Assembly: GCA_027029065.1 (NCBI GenBank)
Contig: JALVGO010000160.1
Span: forward strand, 1,340-10,657
Direction: 5' to 3'
DNA from: Sulfurovum sp.
GTDB taxonomy: Bacteria; Campylobacterota; Campylobacteria; Campylobacterales; Sulfurovaceae
DNA: 9,318 nt
Positions 1 to 5,563 of this stretch are shown one piece after another. Positions within the stretch are counted from its first letter, which is position 1. Each line of letters starts with the position of its first letter. The notes beneath the pieces are model-generated. The model searched no databases. It was given only the letters and a program-made list of their open reading frames with translations, and had not been told where the DNA came from. Both the position numbers and the translations under genes were made by a program.

Positions 1-28
1 AGGAATTAGGAATTAGGAATTAGGAATT
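1..28. repeat. Tandem heptamer repeat, four copies of AGGAATT
   Basis: Four perfect, uninterrupted copies of the 7-base unit AGGAATT run from base 1 to 28. The array touches the window edge, so more copies may lie upstream. It is outside any gene I can see and sits just before a terminator-like hairpin and xseB. Copy number in such arrays can vary by slipped-strand replication. Whether it varies here cannot be seen from one sequence. Confidence 0.9.
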
Positions 29-35
29 TTGGTAT

Positions 36-59
36 GCTTTTCCTGTGGAAAAGCTTTTT
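36..59 (+). terminator. Intrinsic terminator or attenuator hairpin upstream of xseB
   Basis: A perfect 8-bp stem (GCTTTTCC, 36-43, with GGAAAAGC, 47-54) encloses a 3-base loop and is followed directly by five T residues (55-59). This is the standard shape of a Rho-independent terminator reading on the + strand. It probably ends the gene upstream of the window. Only 16 bases separate it from the xseB start, too few for a promoter. So either xseB depends on readthrough, or a promoter lies before the hairpin and the hairpin acts as an attenuator in the leader. A weak extended -10 (TGGTATGCT, 30-38) overlaps the left arm. Confidence 0.75.
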
Positions 60-75
60 ATCATAAGGGTTGGAA

Positions 76-282
76 ATGAAAACAGAGACATTTGAAGAGA
101 AACTGGCGTACTCCAAGGCGTTGCTTGAAAAGCTGATGGATCCGGAGATTACACTGGAAGAGTCGGTGAAGCTCTATGAAGAGGGGCTTAAGACTATCAA
201 AGAGGCGCAAAAGATGATTGAAGAGGCAAAGGTAAAGGTCTCTGTGATCGATCAGCAGAACCAAACGGTGGATGAGTCGTAA
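76..282 (+). CDS. xseB: Exodeoxyribonuclease VII small subunit
   Basis: This 68-residue protein is recognised as XseB, the small subunit of exonuclease VII. Together with the large subunit XseA (not in the window) it degrades single-stranded DNA into oligonucleotides during repair and recombination. The sequence shows the typical all-helical pattern: FEEKLAYSKALLEKL near the start, then the family signature LEESVKLYEEGLK around residues 27-39 and a charged helix ending AKVKV. It is somewhat shorter than the roughly 80-residue E. coli protein. I chose ATG 76 over the in-frame TTG at 70 because the ribosome-binding sequence AAGGG (65-69) ends 6 bases before ATG 76 but touches the TTG. The stop codon overlaps the next gene's start by one base (TAATG), which suggests translational coupling. 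Confidence 0.9.
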   Translation: MKTETFEEKLAYSKALLEKLMDPEITLEESVKLYEEGLKTIKEAQKMIEEAKVKVSVIDQQNQTVDES

Positions 283-1088
283 TGGCAAAGAGACTGGTGG
301 TCGCCGCGCTTCAACTGCCGACACTCGGGATGAACGCTACCCGTCTGGAGTTTTACCTTAAAAAGGCGACCGAGCGCGGCGCACAGGTGATGCTGCTTGG
401 TGAGTATGTACTCAACCACTTCTTCAAGGAACTTGCGACCATGTCCAAAAGTATGGTCAAAGCACAGACAAAAAAACATCTTGAACTGCTTAAAACCCTT
501 TCAGTCAGGTACGATATTGTCTTTGTTGCCCCGATCATACTGGTAAAAAAAGATGGCTACTATAAAACGATCGTCAAGATCACTCCCAAAAATACACGTT
601 ACTATGAACAGCAGATATTGATCCCTTATGAGCATTGGAATGAAAAAGCCTTTTTTGCCAACAAGATCAAACCGCTTAAAGACCCGATGGTCTTTAAACT
701 TAAAGGCTTCAAGATCATGGTCATGGCAGGGTATGAGATGCACTTTGATCCTTTCTGGCAGAAGGTGATGGAGAAGAAGATTGACCTTGTGCTGCTTCCG
801 ACTGCTTCGACATTCGGGTCACACAACCGCTGGCGTGAAATTATTAAAACCAAAGCCTTCCTTCACGGATGTTTCATTCTGCGTGCCAACCGTCTTGGAG
901 AGTACAGTGACCATGAGATCCAGTGGAAGTTCTACGGAGATACCATGCTTGTCTCTCCTGAAGGGGAGGTAGAGATGATGCTCGAGGATAAGGAGTCGAT
1001 GCTTGTAGAAGTGATTGACAAAAAAGAGGTAACAGACCACCGGAAAATGTGGGGGTTTGAAAAAGCACTCAAGGAGCATAACGTATGA
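282..1088 (+). CDS. Nitrilase-superfamily (carbon-nitrogen hydrolase) protein, probably inactive
   Basis: The 268-residue length and pattern fit the nitrilase/amidase fold: an N-terminal AALQLP strand, a Glu (E41) in the LLGEY motif, and a C-terminal region with ANRLG (202-206) and YGDTMLVSPEGEV (218-230), matching the family's N-x-x-G and G-x-S-x-x-x-x-P-x-G-E pattern. Active members use a Glu-Lys-Cys triad. Here the position expected to hold the Lys reads Q110 (YYEQQILIP), and the position of the nucleophilic Cys reads G150 (VMAGYEMHF, where the family has ICYDxRF). Only E41 of the triad remains, so hydrolysis of an amide or nitrile is unlikely. A structural or regulatory role is inference, and the partner is unknown. 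The gene sits between xseB (1-base overlap) and an E1-like gene (ATGA overlap), so the three are probably co-translated. I recall a nitrilase-like gene near moeB in Helicobacter, which would suggest a conserved pairing. Confidence 0.8.
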   Translation: MAKRLVVAALQLPTLGMNATRLEFYLKKATERGAQVMLLGEYVLNHFFKELATMSKSMVKAQTKKHLELLKTLSVRYDIVFVAPIILVKKDGYYKTIVKITPKNTRYYEQQILIPYEHWNEKAFFANKIKPLKDPMVFKLKGFKIMVMAGYEMHFDPFWQKVMEKKIDLVLLPTASTFGSHNRWREIIKTKAFLHGCFILRANRLGEYSDHEIQWKFYGDTMLVSPEGEVEMMLEDKESMLVEVIDKKEVTDHRKMWGFEKALKEHNV

Positions 1089-1765
1089 CACCGGAAGCCT
1101 ATTTTAACAGACAGATACAGCTGTGGGGGGAAGCGACACAGAAGAGCCTGCTGAAAAAGAAGATCGCTATTATCGGTTCAGGCGGGCTTGGATGTACTCT
1201 TGCCATGGCACTGGGAACATCGGGTATCGGAGAGATCCATATGGTGGACTTTGACCGGGTTTCCGAGCACAACATTCATCGGCAGATCGCCTTTACACTC
1301 GAAGATGAGGGAGCAAATAAGGCAAAGAGTGTTGTCATGCTGCTTGAGAAGAAAAATCCCTTTCTCAAGGCGGTCGCTTTCGATATGGCATTTGAGGATT
1401 TTAAAGAGATGGGTAACCGGTATGATCTTATTCTCGATGCAACAGACAACCTGCCTGTACGTGCTGAGATAGACAAGTATGCCAAAGCGACCGGTACACC
1501 ATGGGTCTATGCCAGCGTTGAAGCTTTCAACGGACAGGTCTGTTTTTTTGATGAGGCAACATTTCAGGTATTCAATATCTCCGACCATAAACCAGGAGGT
1601 ATTGCAGCGCCGATTGTCATGCATATAGGATCGCTTCAGGCAAACCTTGCCCTTCGCTACCTTGCAGGATTGCCGGTAGTCAAAGACAAGCTCTACTACC
1701 TCTATTTTGATGACGAAGGTGAACTGATTACCCAGAAATTCGCAATGCCGAAAGAAAAGAAATAA
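1085..1765 (+). CDS. ThiF/MoeB-family E1-like adenylyltransferase
   Basis: This is a 226-residue E1-like enzyme. Family members adenylate the C-terminal glycine of a ubiquitin-like sulfur carrier such as MoaD or ThiS, for molybdopterin or thiamine synthesis. Visible features are the N-terminal NRQIQLWG motif (R9), the nucleotide-binding loop GSGGLG (31-36), acidic D55 and D57, the HNIHRQI segment (R66), a conserved Lys (K80) and the DATDN motif (118-122). These are the residues expected for adenylation. It differs from E. coli MoeB and ThiF in having no CxxC pairs. The only cysteines are C37 and C153, so the structural zinc site is absent, as is the usual PCYRC segment. No sulfur-carrier gene lies in the window, so MoeB versus ThiF cannot be decided. 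It overlaps the nitrilase-like gene by 4 bases (ATGA) and is the last gene of that cluster. Confidence 0.85.
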   Translation: MTPEAYFNRQIQLWGEATQKSLLKKKIAIIGSGGLGCTLAMALGTSGIGEIHMVDFDRVSEHNIHRQIAFTLEDEGANKAKSVVMLLEKKNPFLKAVAFDMAFEDFKEMGNRYDLILDATDNLPVRAEIDKYAKATGTPWVYASVEAFNGQVCFFDEATFQVFNISDHKPGGIAAPIVMHIGSLQANLALRYLAGLPVVKDKLYYLYFDDEGELITQKFAMPKEKK

Positions 1766-1781
1766 TAACGCCAAAGAGAGG

Positions 1782-1951
1782 CTGCACCCAAATCTCGAAA
1801 TAGAAATTCACGACTTTGCATCATCATCGCATTCACGGACTTCGCATAAAACCATCGCCGAACCTACGGGTGCGACTCAAGTTTTCTGCAAACCCCGTAA
1901 ATACGAGCATAACGCAAATTCAAAGAATCCTATTTCGAGATTTGGGCTGCA
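1782..1951. repeat. Palindromic MITE-like element with 17-bp perfect inverted ends and 5-bp flanking repeats
   Basis: CCCAAATCTCGAAATAG (1787-1803) is repeated perfectly in inverted orientation at 1930-1946. The dyad continues inward without any gap: base i pairs with base 3733-i all the way to a centre at 1866/1867, giving a 160-bp imperfect palindrome. By hand count 55 of 80 positions are Watson-Crick pairs. CTGCA lies directly outside each end (1782-1786 and 1947-1951) and could be a 5-bp target duplication, although the wider direct repeat GGCTGCAC (1780-1787, 1945-1952) also reads slightly into the left end. It encodes no protein I can recognise. It could be a non-autonomous transposable element, a structured-RNA gene or both. 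It fills most of the gap between the E1-like gene and the lipoprotein gene, and its hairpin may also end transcription from upstream. Confidence 0.8.
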
Positions 1952-1952
1952 C

Positions 1953-1958
1953 TATAAT
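1953..1958 (+). promoter_or_regulatory. -10 box of the lipoprotein-ridA promoter
   Basis: A perfect TATAAT lies one base after the right-hand flanking repeat of the palindrome element and 41 bases before the ATG at 2000. No TTGACA-like -35 is present at the usual distance, which is normal for Campylobacterota sigma-70 promoters. Everything upstream of the -10 is element sequence, so the element supplies the upstream promoter region. Confidence 0.65.
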
Positions 1959-1999
1959 ATGAAATGTGTTAAACTTATACCTCATATAAGGAGAAGACC

Positions 2000-2344
2000 A
2001 TGAAGCTGAAGATCTTAATAGTGGCAGCAGCAGCGGCGCTGCTTGCAACCGGATGTACGCAGGAGACACAGAACAGTCTGAGCAGATCACTGCAAAACTG
2101 GACAGGTACCAATGGGGTACTCGATGTTTATGCGGGAGACAAACTGGTGCACCGTTTTATTAAAATCGATAAGATTTCAACTGCATACGGTACCAATGAT
2201 GGAAAACCAAGACCCTACCGTTACGGATACGGAATCGATGATATGAACTTCAATATGAAAAAAGACCCGGGAGAACAGAAGGTTTATTTTGAATTTTCGG
2301 ACTACTCTACCTCTTATATATTTTACGAAAGAAATACGAAATAA
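2000..2344 (+). CDS. Small putative lipoprotein of unknown function
   Basis: This encodes 114 residues. The N-terminus is a classic lipoprotein signal: a short positive start (MKLK), a hydrophobic alanine/leucine stretch, then LATGC with the acylated Cys at position 19. The mature part of about 95 residues is polar, with no membrane segment. It contains a LDVYAGDKLVHRF strand-like segment and an aromatic, tyrosine-rich middle and end (YRYGYGIDD, YSTSYIFYE). I do not recognise the family. It is probably anchored to the inner or outer membrane facing the periplasm. The start is well supported: AAGGAG (1988-1993) lies 6 bases before the ATG. It is 9 bases upstream of ridA and probably shares its promoter. 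Confidence 0.8.
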   Translation: MKLKILIVAAAAALLATGCTQETQNSLSRSLQNWTGTNGVLDVYAGDKLVHRFIKIDKISTAYGTNDGKPRPYRYGYGIDDMNFNMKKDPGEQKVYFEFSDYSTSYIFYERNTK

Positions 2345-2353
2345 AGGACAACA

Positions 2354-2746
2354 ATGAGATTTGTAAGCACCAAAGAAGCACCAGCGGCAATAGGACCCTA
2401 CTCACAGGCGGTTATAGCAAACGGACTTGTTTATACTTCAGGGCAGATCGCACTGATGCCTGACGGCACAATGGAGACAAGAGGCATCGAATACCAGACC
2501 AAACAGGTGATGAAAAACCTTTTCTATGTACTCAGAGAAGCGGGTTCGGGTTTTGAACATGTGATCAAAACGACCATCTACCTTGCAGATATGAACGATT
2601 TTGAGAAGGTTAATGAGATCTATGCGCACCATTTCGGAGAGCATCGTCCGGCAAGAAGTACGATTGCAGTCAAAACACTGCCAAAGAATGCGCTTGTAGA
2701 GATAGAGTGTATTGCATTTGCAGATCAGACAGTCGATTTCGGTTAA
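2354..2746 (+). CDS. ridA: RidA family 2-iminobutanoate/2-iminopropanoate deaminase
   Basis: This 130-residue protein has the normal length and full signature of the RidA/YjgF/UK114 family. These trimeric cytosolic enzymes hydrolyse reactive enamine/imine intermediates released by PLP enzymes such as threonine dehydratase, protecting other PLP enzymes from damage. The sequence shows the N-terminal PAAIGPYSQA motif (10-19), VYTSGQIALMPDG (26-38), and the C-terminal RPARSTIAVKTLPKNALVEIECIA (98-121 region). R101 and E118 match the catalytic Arg and Glu positions of E. coli RidA. That suggests true deaminase activity rather than one of the inactive Rid subgroups. AAAGGA (2343-2348) serves as ribosome-binding site and overlaps the lipoprotein stop codon. 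Confidence 0.93.
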   Translation: MRFVSTKEAPAAIGPYSQAVIANGLVYTSGQIALMPDGTMETRGIEYQTKQVMKNLFYVLREAGSGFEHVIKTTIYLADMNDFEKVNEIYAHHFGEHRPARSTIAVKTLPKNALVEIECIAFADQTVDFG

Positions 2747-2784
2747 ACCGATACACTTTAAAAAAATATTAAACATTGTTTCGA

Positions 2785-2790
2785 TATAAT
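2785..2790 (+). promoter_or_regulatory. -10 box of the rplU-rpmA promoter
   Basis: A perfect TATAAT lies in an AT-rich gap 41 bases before the rplU start, with T/A-rich sequence upstream and no good -35, as expected for a Campylobacterota housekeeping promoter. Transcription would start near 2797, leaving a leader of about 35 bases. No obvious L21-binding fold is visible in it. Confidence 0.75.
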
Positions 2791-2831
2791 CACGAACTTT
2801 TTTAAAATACACAGATAGTAAAGGGTTTGCA

Positions 2832-3137
2832 ATGTACGCAATCATTAAAGCAAGTGGCCAGCAATTCAAAGTGCAAGAGGGTGATATCATCTGTTTTGAC
2901 AACATGGGTCTTGAGCCAAAAGCAGCAGTAGAGTTCAAAGAGGTTCTGGCTCTTGACAACGGAGAATTGACAGTAGGAACACCATTCGTAGAGGGTGCTG
3001 TTGTCAAAGGTGAGGTGATCAACGAAGGCAGAGACAAAAAAGTGATCATCTACAAAAAGAGAAGAAGAAAAGATTCAAAGCTCAAAAGAGGTTTCAGAAG
3101 AGACTACACAAGAGTTAGAATTACAAAAATCGCATAA
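2832..3137 (+). CDS. rplU: 50S ribosomal protein L21
   Basis: This 101-residue protein matches bacterial L21 over its whole length. It begins with the family's [18 protein letters not shown] and ends with the basic [32 protein letters not shown] tail region (68-100), the RNA-binding part that contacts 23S rRNA in the large subunit. The start is supported by AAAGGG (2820-2825), 6 bases before the ATG. It is followed 14 bases later by rpmA, the nearly universal rplU-rpmA pair, and downstream by obgE, an assembly GTPase for the same subunit. Confidence 0.98.
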   Translation: MYAIIKASGQQFKVQEGDIICFDNMGLEPKAAVEFKEVLALDNGELTVGTPFVEGAVVKGEVINEGRDKKVIIYKKRRRKDSKLKRGFRRDYTRVRITKIA

Positions 3138-3151
3138 GCTAAGGAGATAAA

Positions 3152-3406
3152 ATGGCACACAAGAAAGGTCAAGGGTCTACCCAGAACAACCGTGATTCCA
3201 TCGGACGCCGCCTCGGTGTTAAGAAATTCGGCGGAGAGAAAGTGATTCCTGGTAATATCATTATCAGACAAAGAGGTACAAAAGTGAAGCCCGGAAACGG
3301 TGTAGGTATGGGAAAAGACCATACTATCTTCGCACTTGTTGAAGGTATTGTAAAATTTGAGAACCACAGCAGAAGCCAAAAGAGAGTTTCTGTTATTCCC
3401 GCATAA
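3152..3406 (+). CDS. rpmA: 50S ribosomal protein L27
   Basis: This 84-residue protein is L27, whose N-terminal tail reaches the peptidyl-transferase centre and helps position tRNA. The sequence starts [16 protein letters not shown] and continues [12 protein letters not shown], the expected family pattern. It has no N-terminal extension, so the cleavage step known in Firmicutes does not apply. The ribosome-binding site AAGGAGA (3141-3147) is strong. It shares a transcript with rplU and is followed by a probable terminator. Confidence 0.98.
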   Translation: MAHKKGQGSTQNNRDSIGRRLGVKKFGGEKVIPGNIIIRQRGTKVKPGNGVGMGKDHTIFALVEGIVKFENHSRSQKRVSVIPA

Positions 3407-3425
3407 TACTTAGAACGTATTTTTA

Positions 3426-3454
3426 GGTATACCGTTTCAGGTATACCGACTTTT
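3426..3454 (+). terminator. Probable intrinsic terminator of rplU-rpmA
   Basis: Two copies of the self-complementary octamer GGTATACC (3426-3433 and 3440-3447) are separated by GTTTCA. Because the octamer is its own reverse complement, the copies can pair as an 8-bp stem with a 6-base loop. Three bases later comes TTTTCTTT, a broken T-tract. It sits 20 bases after the rpmA stop, the right place for a terminator. The stem is only half G+C, so termination may be partial. A role as tandem protein-binding sites is an alternative. Confidence 0.6.
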
Positions 3455-3538
3455 CTTTATTTCCTCCAAAAAACTTATTATTGTTCCAAAAACGCTTTTT
3501 TGATGCAGCGTATTGTTTGGATGGTTTTTCATGACAGA

Positions 3539-3601
3539 TGCACCCAGATAGTATAACTCTGATGATTGTGTTATTTAGAGAAAAATCCGAAGAGATTTGG
3601 G
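3539..3601. repeat. Possible shrunken relic of the palindromic element
   Basis: The left end TGCACCCA (3539-3546) equals the element's left boundary at 1783-1790. The right end GAGATTTGGG (3592-3601) equals the element's right end at 1937-1946. Both are in the correct relative orientation, so CCCA...TGGG bounds about 59 bp here against 160 bp in the full element. The interior does not visibly match. As in the full element, a TATAAT follows closely. Chance similarity cannot be excluded. The rest of the 261-bp rpmA-obgE gap (3455-3538) holds nothing I recognise. Confidence 0.35.
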
Positions 3602-3607
3602 TATAAT
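3602..3607 (+). promoter_or_regulatory. -10 box of the obgE promoter
   Basis: TATAAT directly follows GGG at 3599-3601 and lies 60 bases before the obgE ATG. There is no matching -35. It would start a leader of roughly 54 bases. A second, weaker candidate (TATAAC, 3552-3557) lies 50 bases upstream. Confidence 0.65.
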
Positions 3608-3624
3608 TGCATCATTCATATGAG

Positions 3625-3649
3625 AGATCCGTATTAAATGGATCTTTTT
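3625..3649 (+). promoter_or_regulatory. Hairpin with T-tract in the obgE leader
   Basis: AGATCC (3625-3630) pairs with GGATCT (3640-3645) around a 9-base loop, and TTTT follows. A G-T and an A-T pair could lengthen the stem at its base, using some of the T's. It falls between the predicted obgE transcription start and the AAAAGG ribosome-binding site (3656-3661), so it could act as a weak attenuator. The short stem and long loop make this uncertain. Confidence 0.35.
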
Positions 3650-3667
3650 GTAAACAAAAGGTAAAAG

Positions 3668-4795
3668 ATGTTTGTAGACAGTGTAGAACTGACGATCAGT
3701 TCAGGTAAAGGAGGTGCAGGTGCGATCTCTTTCTGGACAGAAAAATTTGTAGTCAATGGCGGTCCCGACGGTGGTGACGGTGGCAGAGGAGGATCGGTAT
3801 TTTTTAAAGTGGACAATAATACCGATACGCTCTCTGCACTTCGAGGAAGAAACCATATCAAAGCGGAGAACGGACGTCCGGGTGAGGGACGAAAGCGCTA
3901 TGGACGCAAGGGTGAGGATGTCACGATTATAGTACCTCCGGGAACGACAGTGATCGACCTTGAAACAGGAGAGGAACTGCTTGACCTTGTAAAAGAGGGA
4001 GAGGTGGTCAAGTTTCTTGAAGGGGGCAAAGGCGGGCTTGGCAATATGCACTTCAAGAGCTCTACCAACCAGCGTCCTACCTATGCACAGCCAGGTCTTC
4101 CGGGTATTACCAAGCGTGTCAGACTCGAGATGAAACTCATTGCCGATGTAGGACTAGTAGGGTACCCCAATGTCGGAAAGTCAACACTGATATCTACCCT
4201 CTCCAATGCACGCCCGCAGGTTGCCAACTATGAGTTTACCACGTTGACGCCAAAGCTCGGTGTGGTGCATCTTGGTGACTATGACTCTTTTATGATGGCA
4301 GATATTCCCGGAATCATTGAAGGGGCGAGTGACGGACGGGGGCTTGGACTGGAGTTTCTCAAGCATATTGAACGTACCAAAACACTGCTTTTGCTGATCG
4401 ATGCTGCCAACTATAGAGAGATGAAGTACCAGTATGAAACACTGCTTGTTGAACTGCAGCGTTACTCCAAAACACTGGCAACACGAAGACATGCCATTGC
4501 CATTACCAAGATCGATTCCCTCTCTACAGACGAGGTGAACAGGCTTACAGAACAGTTCCTCTCAGATATCGGTTTGGAAAAAAATGATACCCTTGGCAAA
4601 TACAAGGCTGATACACAATACAGCAGCTACGGATTCAAAACAGACTTTGGTGTGAAGCTGCCTCAGAAAGAGCCGCTCTTTGTCCTTCCGATCTCTTCTG
4701 TCGCACACCTCAATACAGAAGCGCTGCGCTATGCACTGGGTGATTTTGTCAAAACTGTCCAGGCAGAGGAGAAAGCGGCAAGCGAGGAGGAGTAG
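3668..4795 (+). CDS. obgE: Obg/CgtA GTPase
   Basis: This 375-residue protein is the Obg GTPase, which acts in late 50S assembly, ppGpp response and growth control in the cytosol. The glycine-rich Obg fold fills residues 1-158 (for example GGPDGGDGGRGG at 31-42 and EGGKGGLGNMHF). The G domain follows, with G1 GYPNVGKS (165-172), G2 TTLTP (191-195), G3 DIPG (212-215), G4 TKID (280-283, Thr replacing the usual Asn) and G5 around ISS (342-344). Between G4 and G5 there is an unusually long stretch of about 58 residues. The C-terminal OCT domain of Firmicutes Obg is missing, replaced by a short acidic end (EEKAASEEE). The start is fixed by AAAAGG 6 bases upstream. The stop codon TAG abuts the proB ATG with no gap. 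Confidence 0.97.
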   Translation: MFVDSVELTISSGKGGAGAISFWTEKFVVNGGPDGGDGGRGGSVFFKVDNNTDTLSALRGRNHIKAENGRPGEGRKRYGRKGEDVTIIVPPGTTVIDLETGEELLDLVKEGEVVKFLEGGKGGLGNMHFKSSTNQRPTYAQPGLPGITKRVRLEMKLIADVGLVGYPNVGKSTLISTLSNARPQVANYEFTTLTPKLGVVHLGDYDSFMMADIPGIIEGASDGRGLGLEFLKHIERTKTLLLLIDAANYREMKYQYETLLVELQRYSKTLATRRHAIAITKIDSLSTDEVNRLTEQFLSDIGLEKNDTLGKYKADTQYSSYGFKTDFGVKLPQKEPLFVLPISSVAHLNTEALRYALGDFVKTVQAEEKAASEEE

Positions 4796-5563
4796 ATGCG
4801 TCTGGTGATAAAGGTAGGCTCCCATGTCCTGACGGAGAACGGCAGTGTTGCCAAAGAGCGTATGCTGGCACTGGTTTCTCTGATTGCCAAGCTCAAAGAG
4901 GCTGAACACGATGTGATCCTTGTCAGTTCCGGTGCGGTAGCGGCAGGGTACAGCCAGTTGAAACTCGACAGAAGTTCTGTTGCCAACCGTCAGGCACTTG
5001 CGGCGATCGGACAGCCGTTGTTGCTGAAGATGTATCAGGAGAAGTTCGCACGTTACGGACTGTTCTGTTCACAGATACTGCTCAGTGCAGATGTGTTTGA
5101 CTCCAGAAGGGCAACAGCACATGCCAAAGAGGCGGTCGATACCCTGCTTGCAAACCATGTTATCCCAATCATCAATGAAAACGATACGGTCAGTATCGAC
5201 GAACTTGTCTTTGGTGACAATGACAGACTCTCGGCACATGTGACGCACTATTTTGATGCATCACTTTTGGTGATCCTTTCGGATATCGATGCCTTCTACG
5301 ACAAAGATCCCAACTGCCATGCCGATGCAAAACCAAGAAAAGTGGTGACACACATCAGTGATGCCGAGCTTTGTGCAGAGCATACGCCCAACAATGAGTT
5401 TGCAACCGGCGGCATTGTGACCAAGTTGCAGGCGGCTGACTTTTTGATGCAGCATGGCAGAGAGATGTTCCTTGCCAGTGGGTTTGATTTGCATGATGTG
5501 GAGACATTTTTGCTTGAAGAGAGGCATGAGGGTGGAACGCTGTTTAAACATACAGTATATTGA
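4796..5563 (+). CDS. proB: Glutamate 5-kinase, kinase domain only
   Basis: ProB phosphorylates glutamate to glutamyl-5-phosphate, the first step of proline synthesis. The 255 residues cover the amino-acid kinase domain: IKVGS (5-9, K6), VSSGAVAAG (43-51), INENDTV (126-132), [11 protein letters not shown] (139-149), [11 protein letters not shown] (162-172) and ATGGIVTKL (203-211). These are the nucleotide- and glutamate-binding segments. E. coli ProB is about 367 residues because it carries a C-terminal PUA domain. That domain is absent here, which I recall as normal for Campylobacter-type ProB. The gene begins immediately after the obgE stop without a clear separate ribosome-binding site beyond the GAGGAG at the end of obgE. 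proA is not in the window. Confidence 0.95.
   Translation: MRLVIKVGSHVLTENGSVAKERMLALVSLIAKLKEAEHDVILVSSGAVAAGYSQLKLDRSSVANRQALAAIGQPLLLKMYQEKFARYGLFCSQILLSADVFDSRRATAHAKEAVDTLLANHVIPIINENDTVSIDELVFGDNDRLSAHVTHYFDASLLVILSDIDAFYDKDPNCHADAKPRKVVTHISDAELCAEHTPNNEFATGGIVTKLQAADFLMQHGREMFLASGFDLHDVETFLLEERHEGGTLFKHTVY

Noticed and set aside
70..75. TTG at 70 as the xseB start
   Set aside because: It directly abuts the AAGGG ribosome-binding sequence, leaving no spacer; ATG 76 has 6-base spacing.
1178..1774. Long open frame of 198 codons on the minus strand opposite the E1-like gene
   Set aside because: The + strand frame has unmistakable E1 motifs with good coupling to its neighbours; the minus-strand product has no recognisable motif.
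1766..1999. Palindrome as a CRISPR repeat or a tRNA gene
   Set aside because: There is a single dyad, no repeat-spacer series, and no tRNA cloverleaf or T-arm consensus.
2738..2770. TCGG/CCGA hairpin at the end of ridA followed by A-rich sequence, as a terminator
   Set aside because: The stem is about 4 bp and no T-tract follows on the + strand; the downstream AT-richness belongs to the rplU promoter.
2438..3049. Minus-strand open frame spanning ridA and rplU
   Set aside because: It runs across two clear genes and the TATAAT promoter between them and shows no family features.
3455..3538. Ribosome-binding-like GGAGG on the minus strand (about 3462-3466) suggesting a small antisense gene
   Set aside because: No start codon lies at a suitable distance and no open frame of useful length follows.
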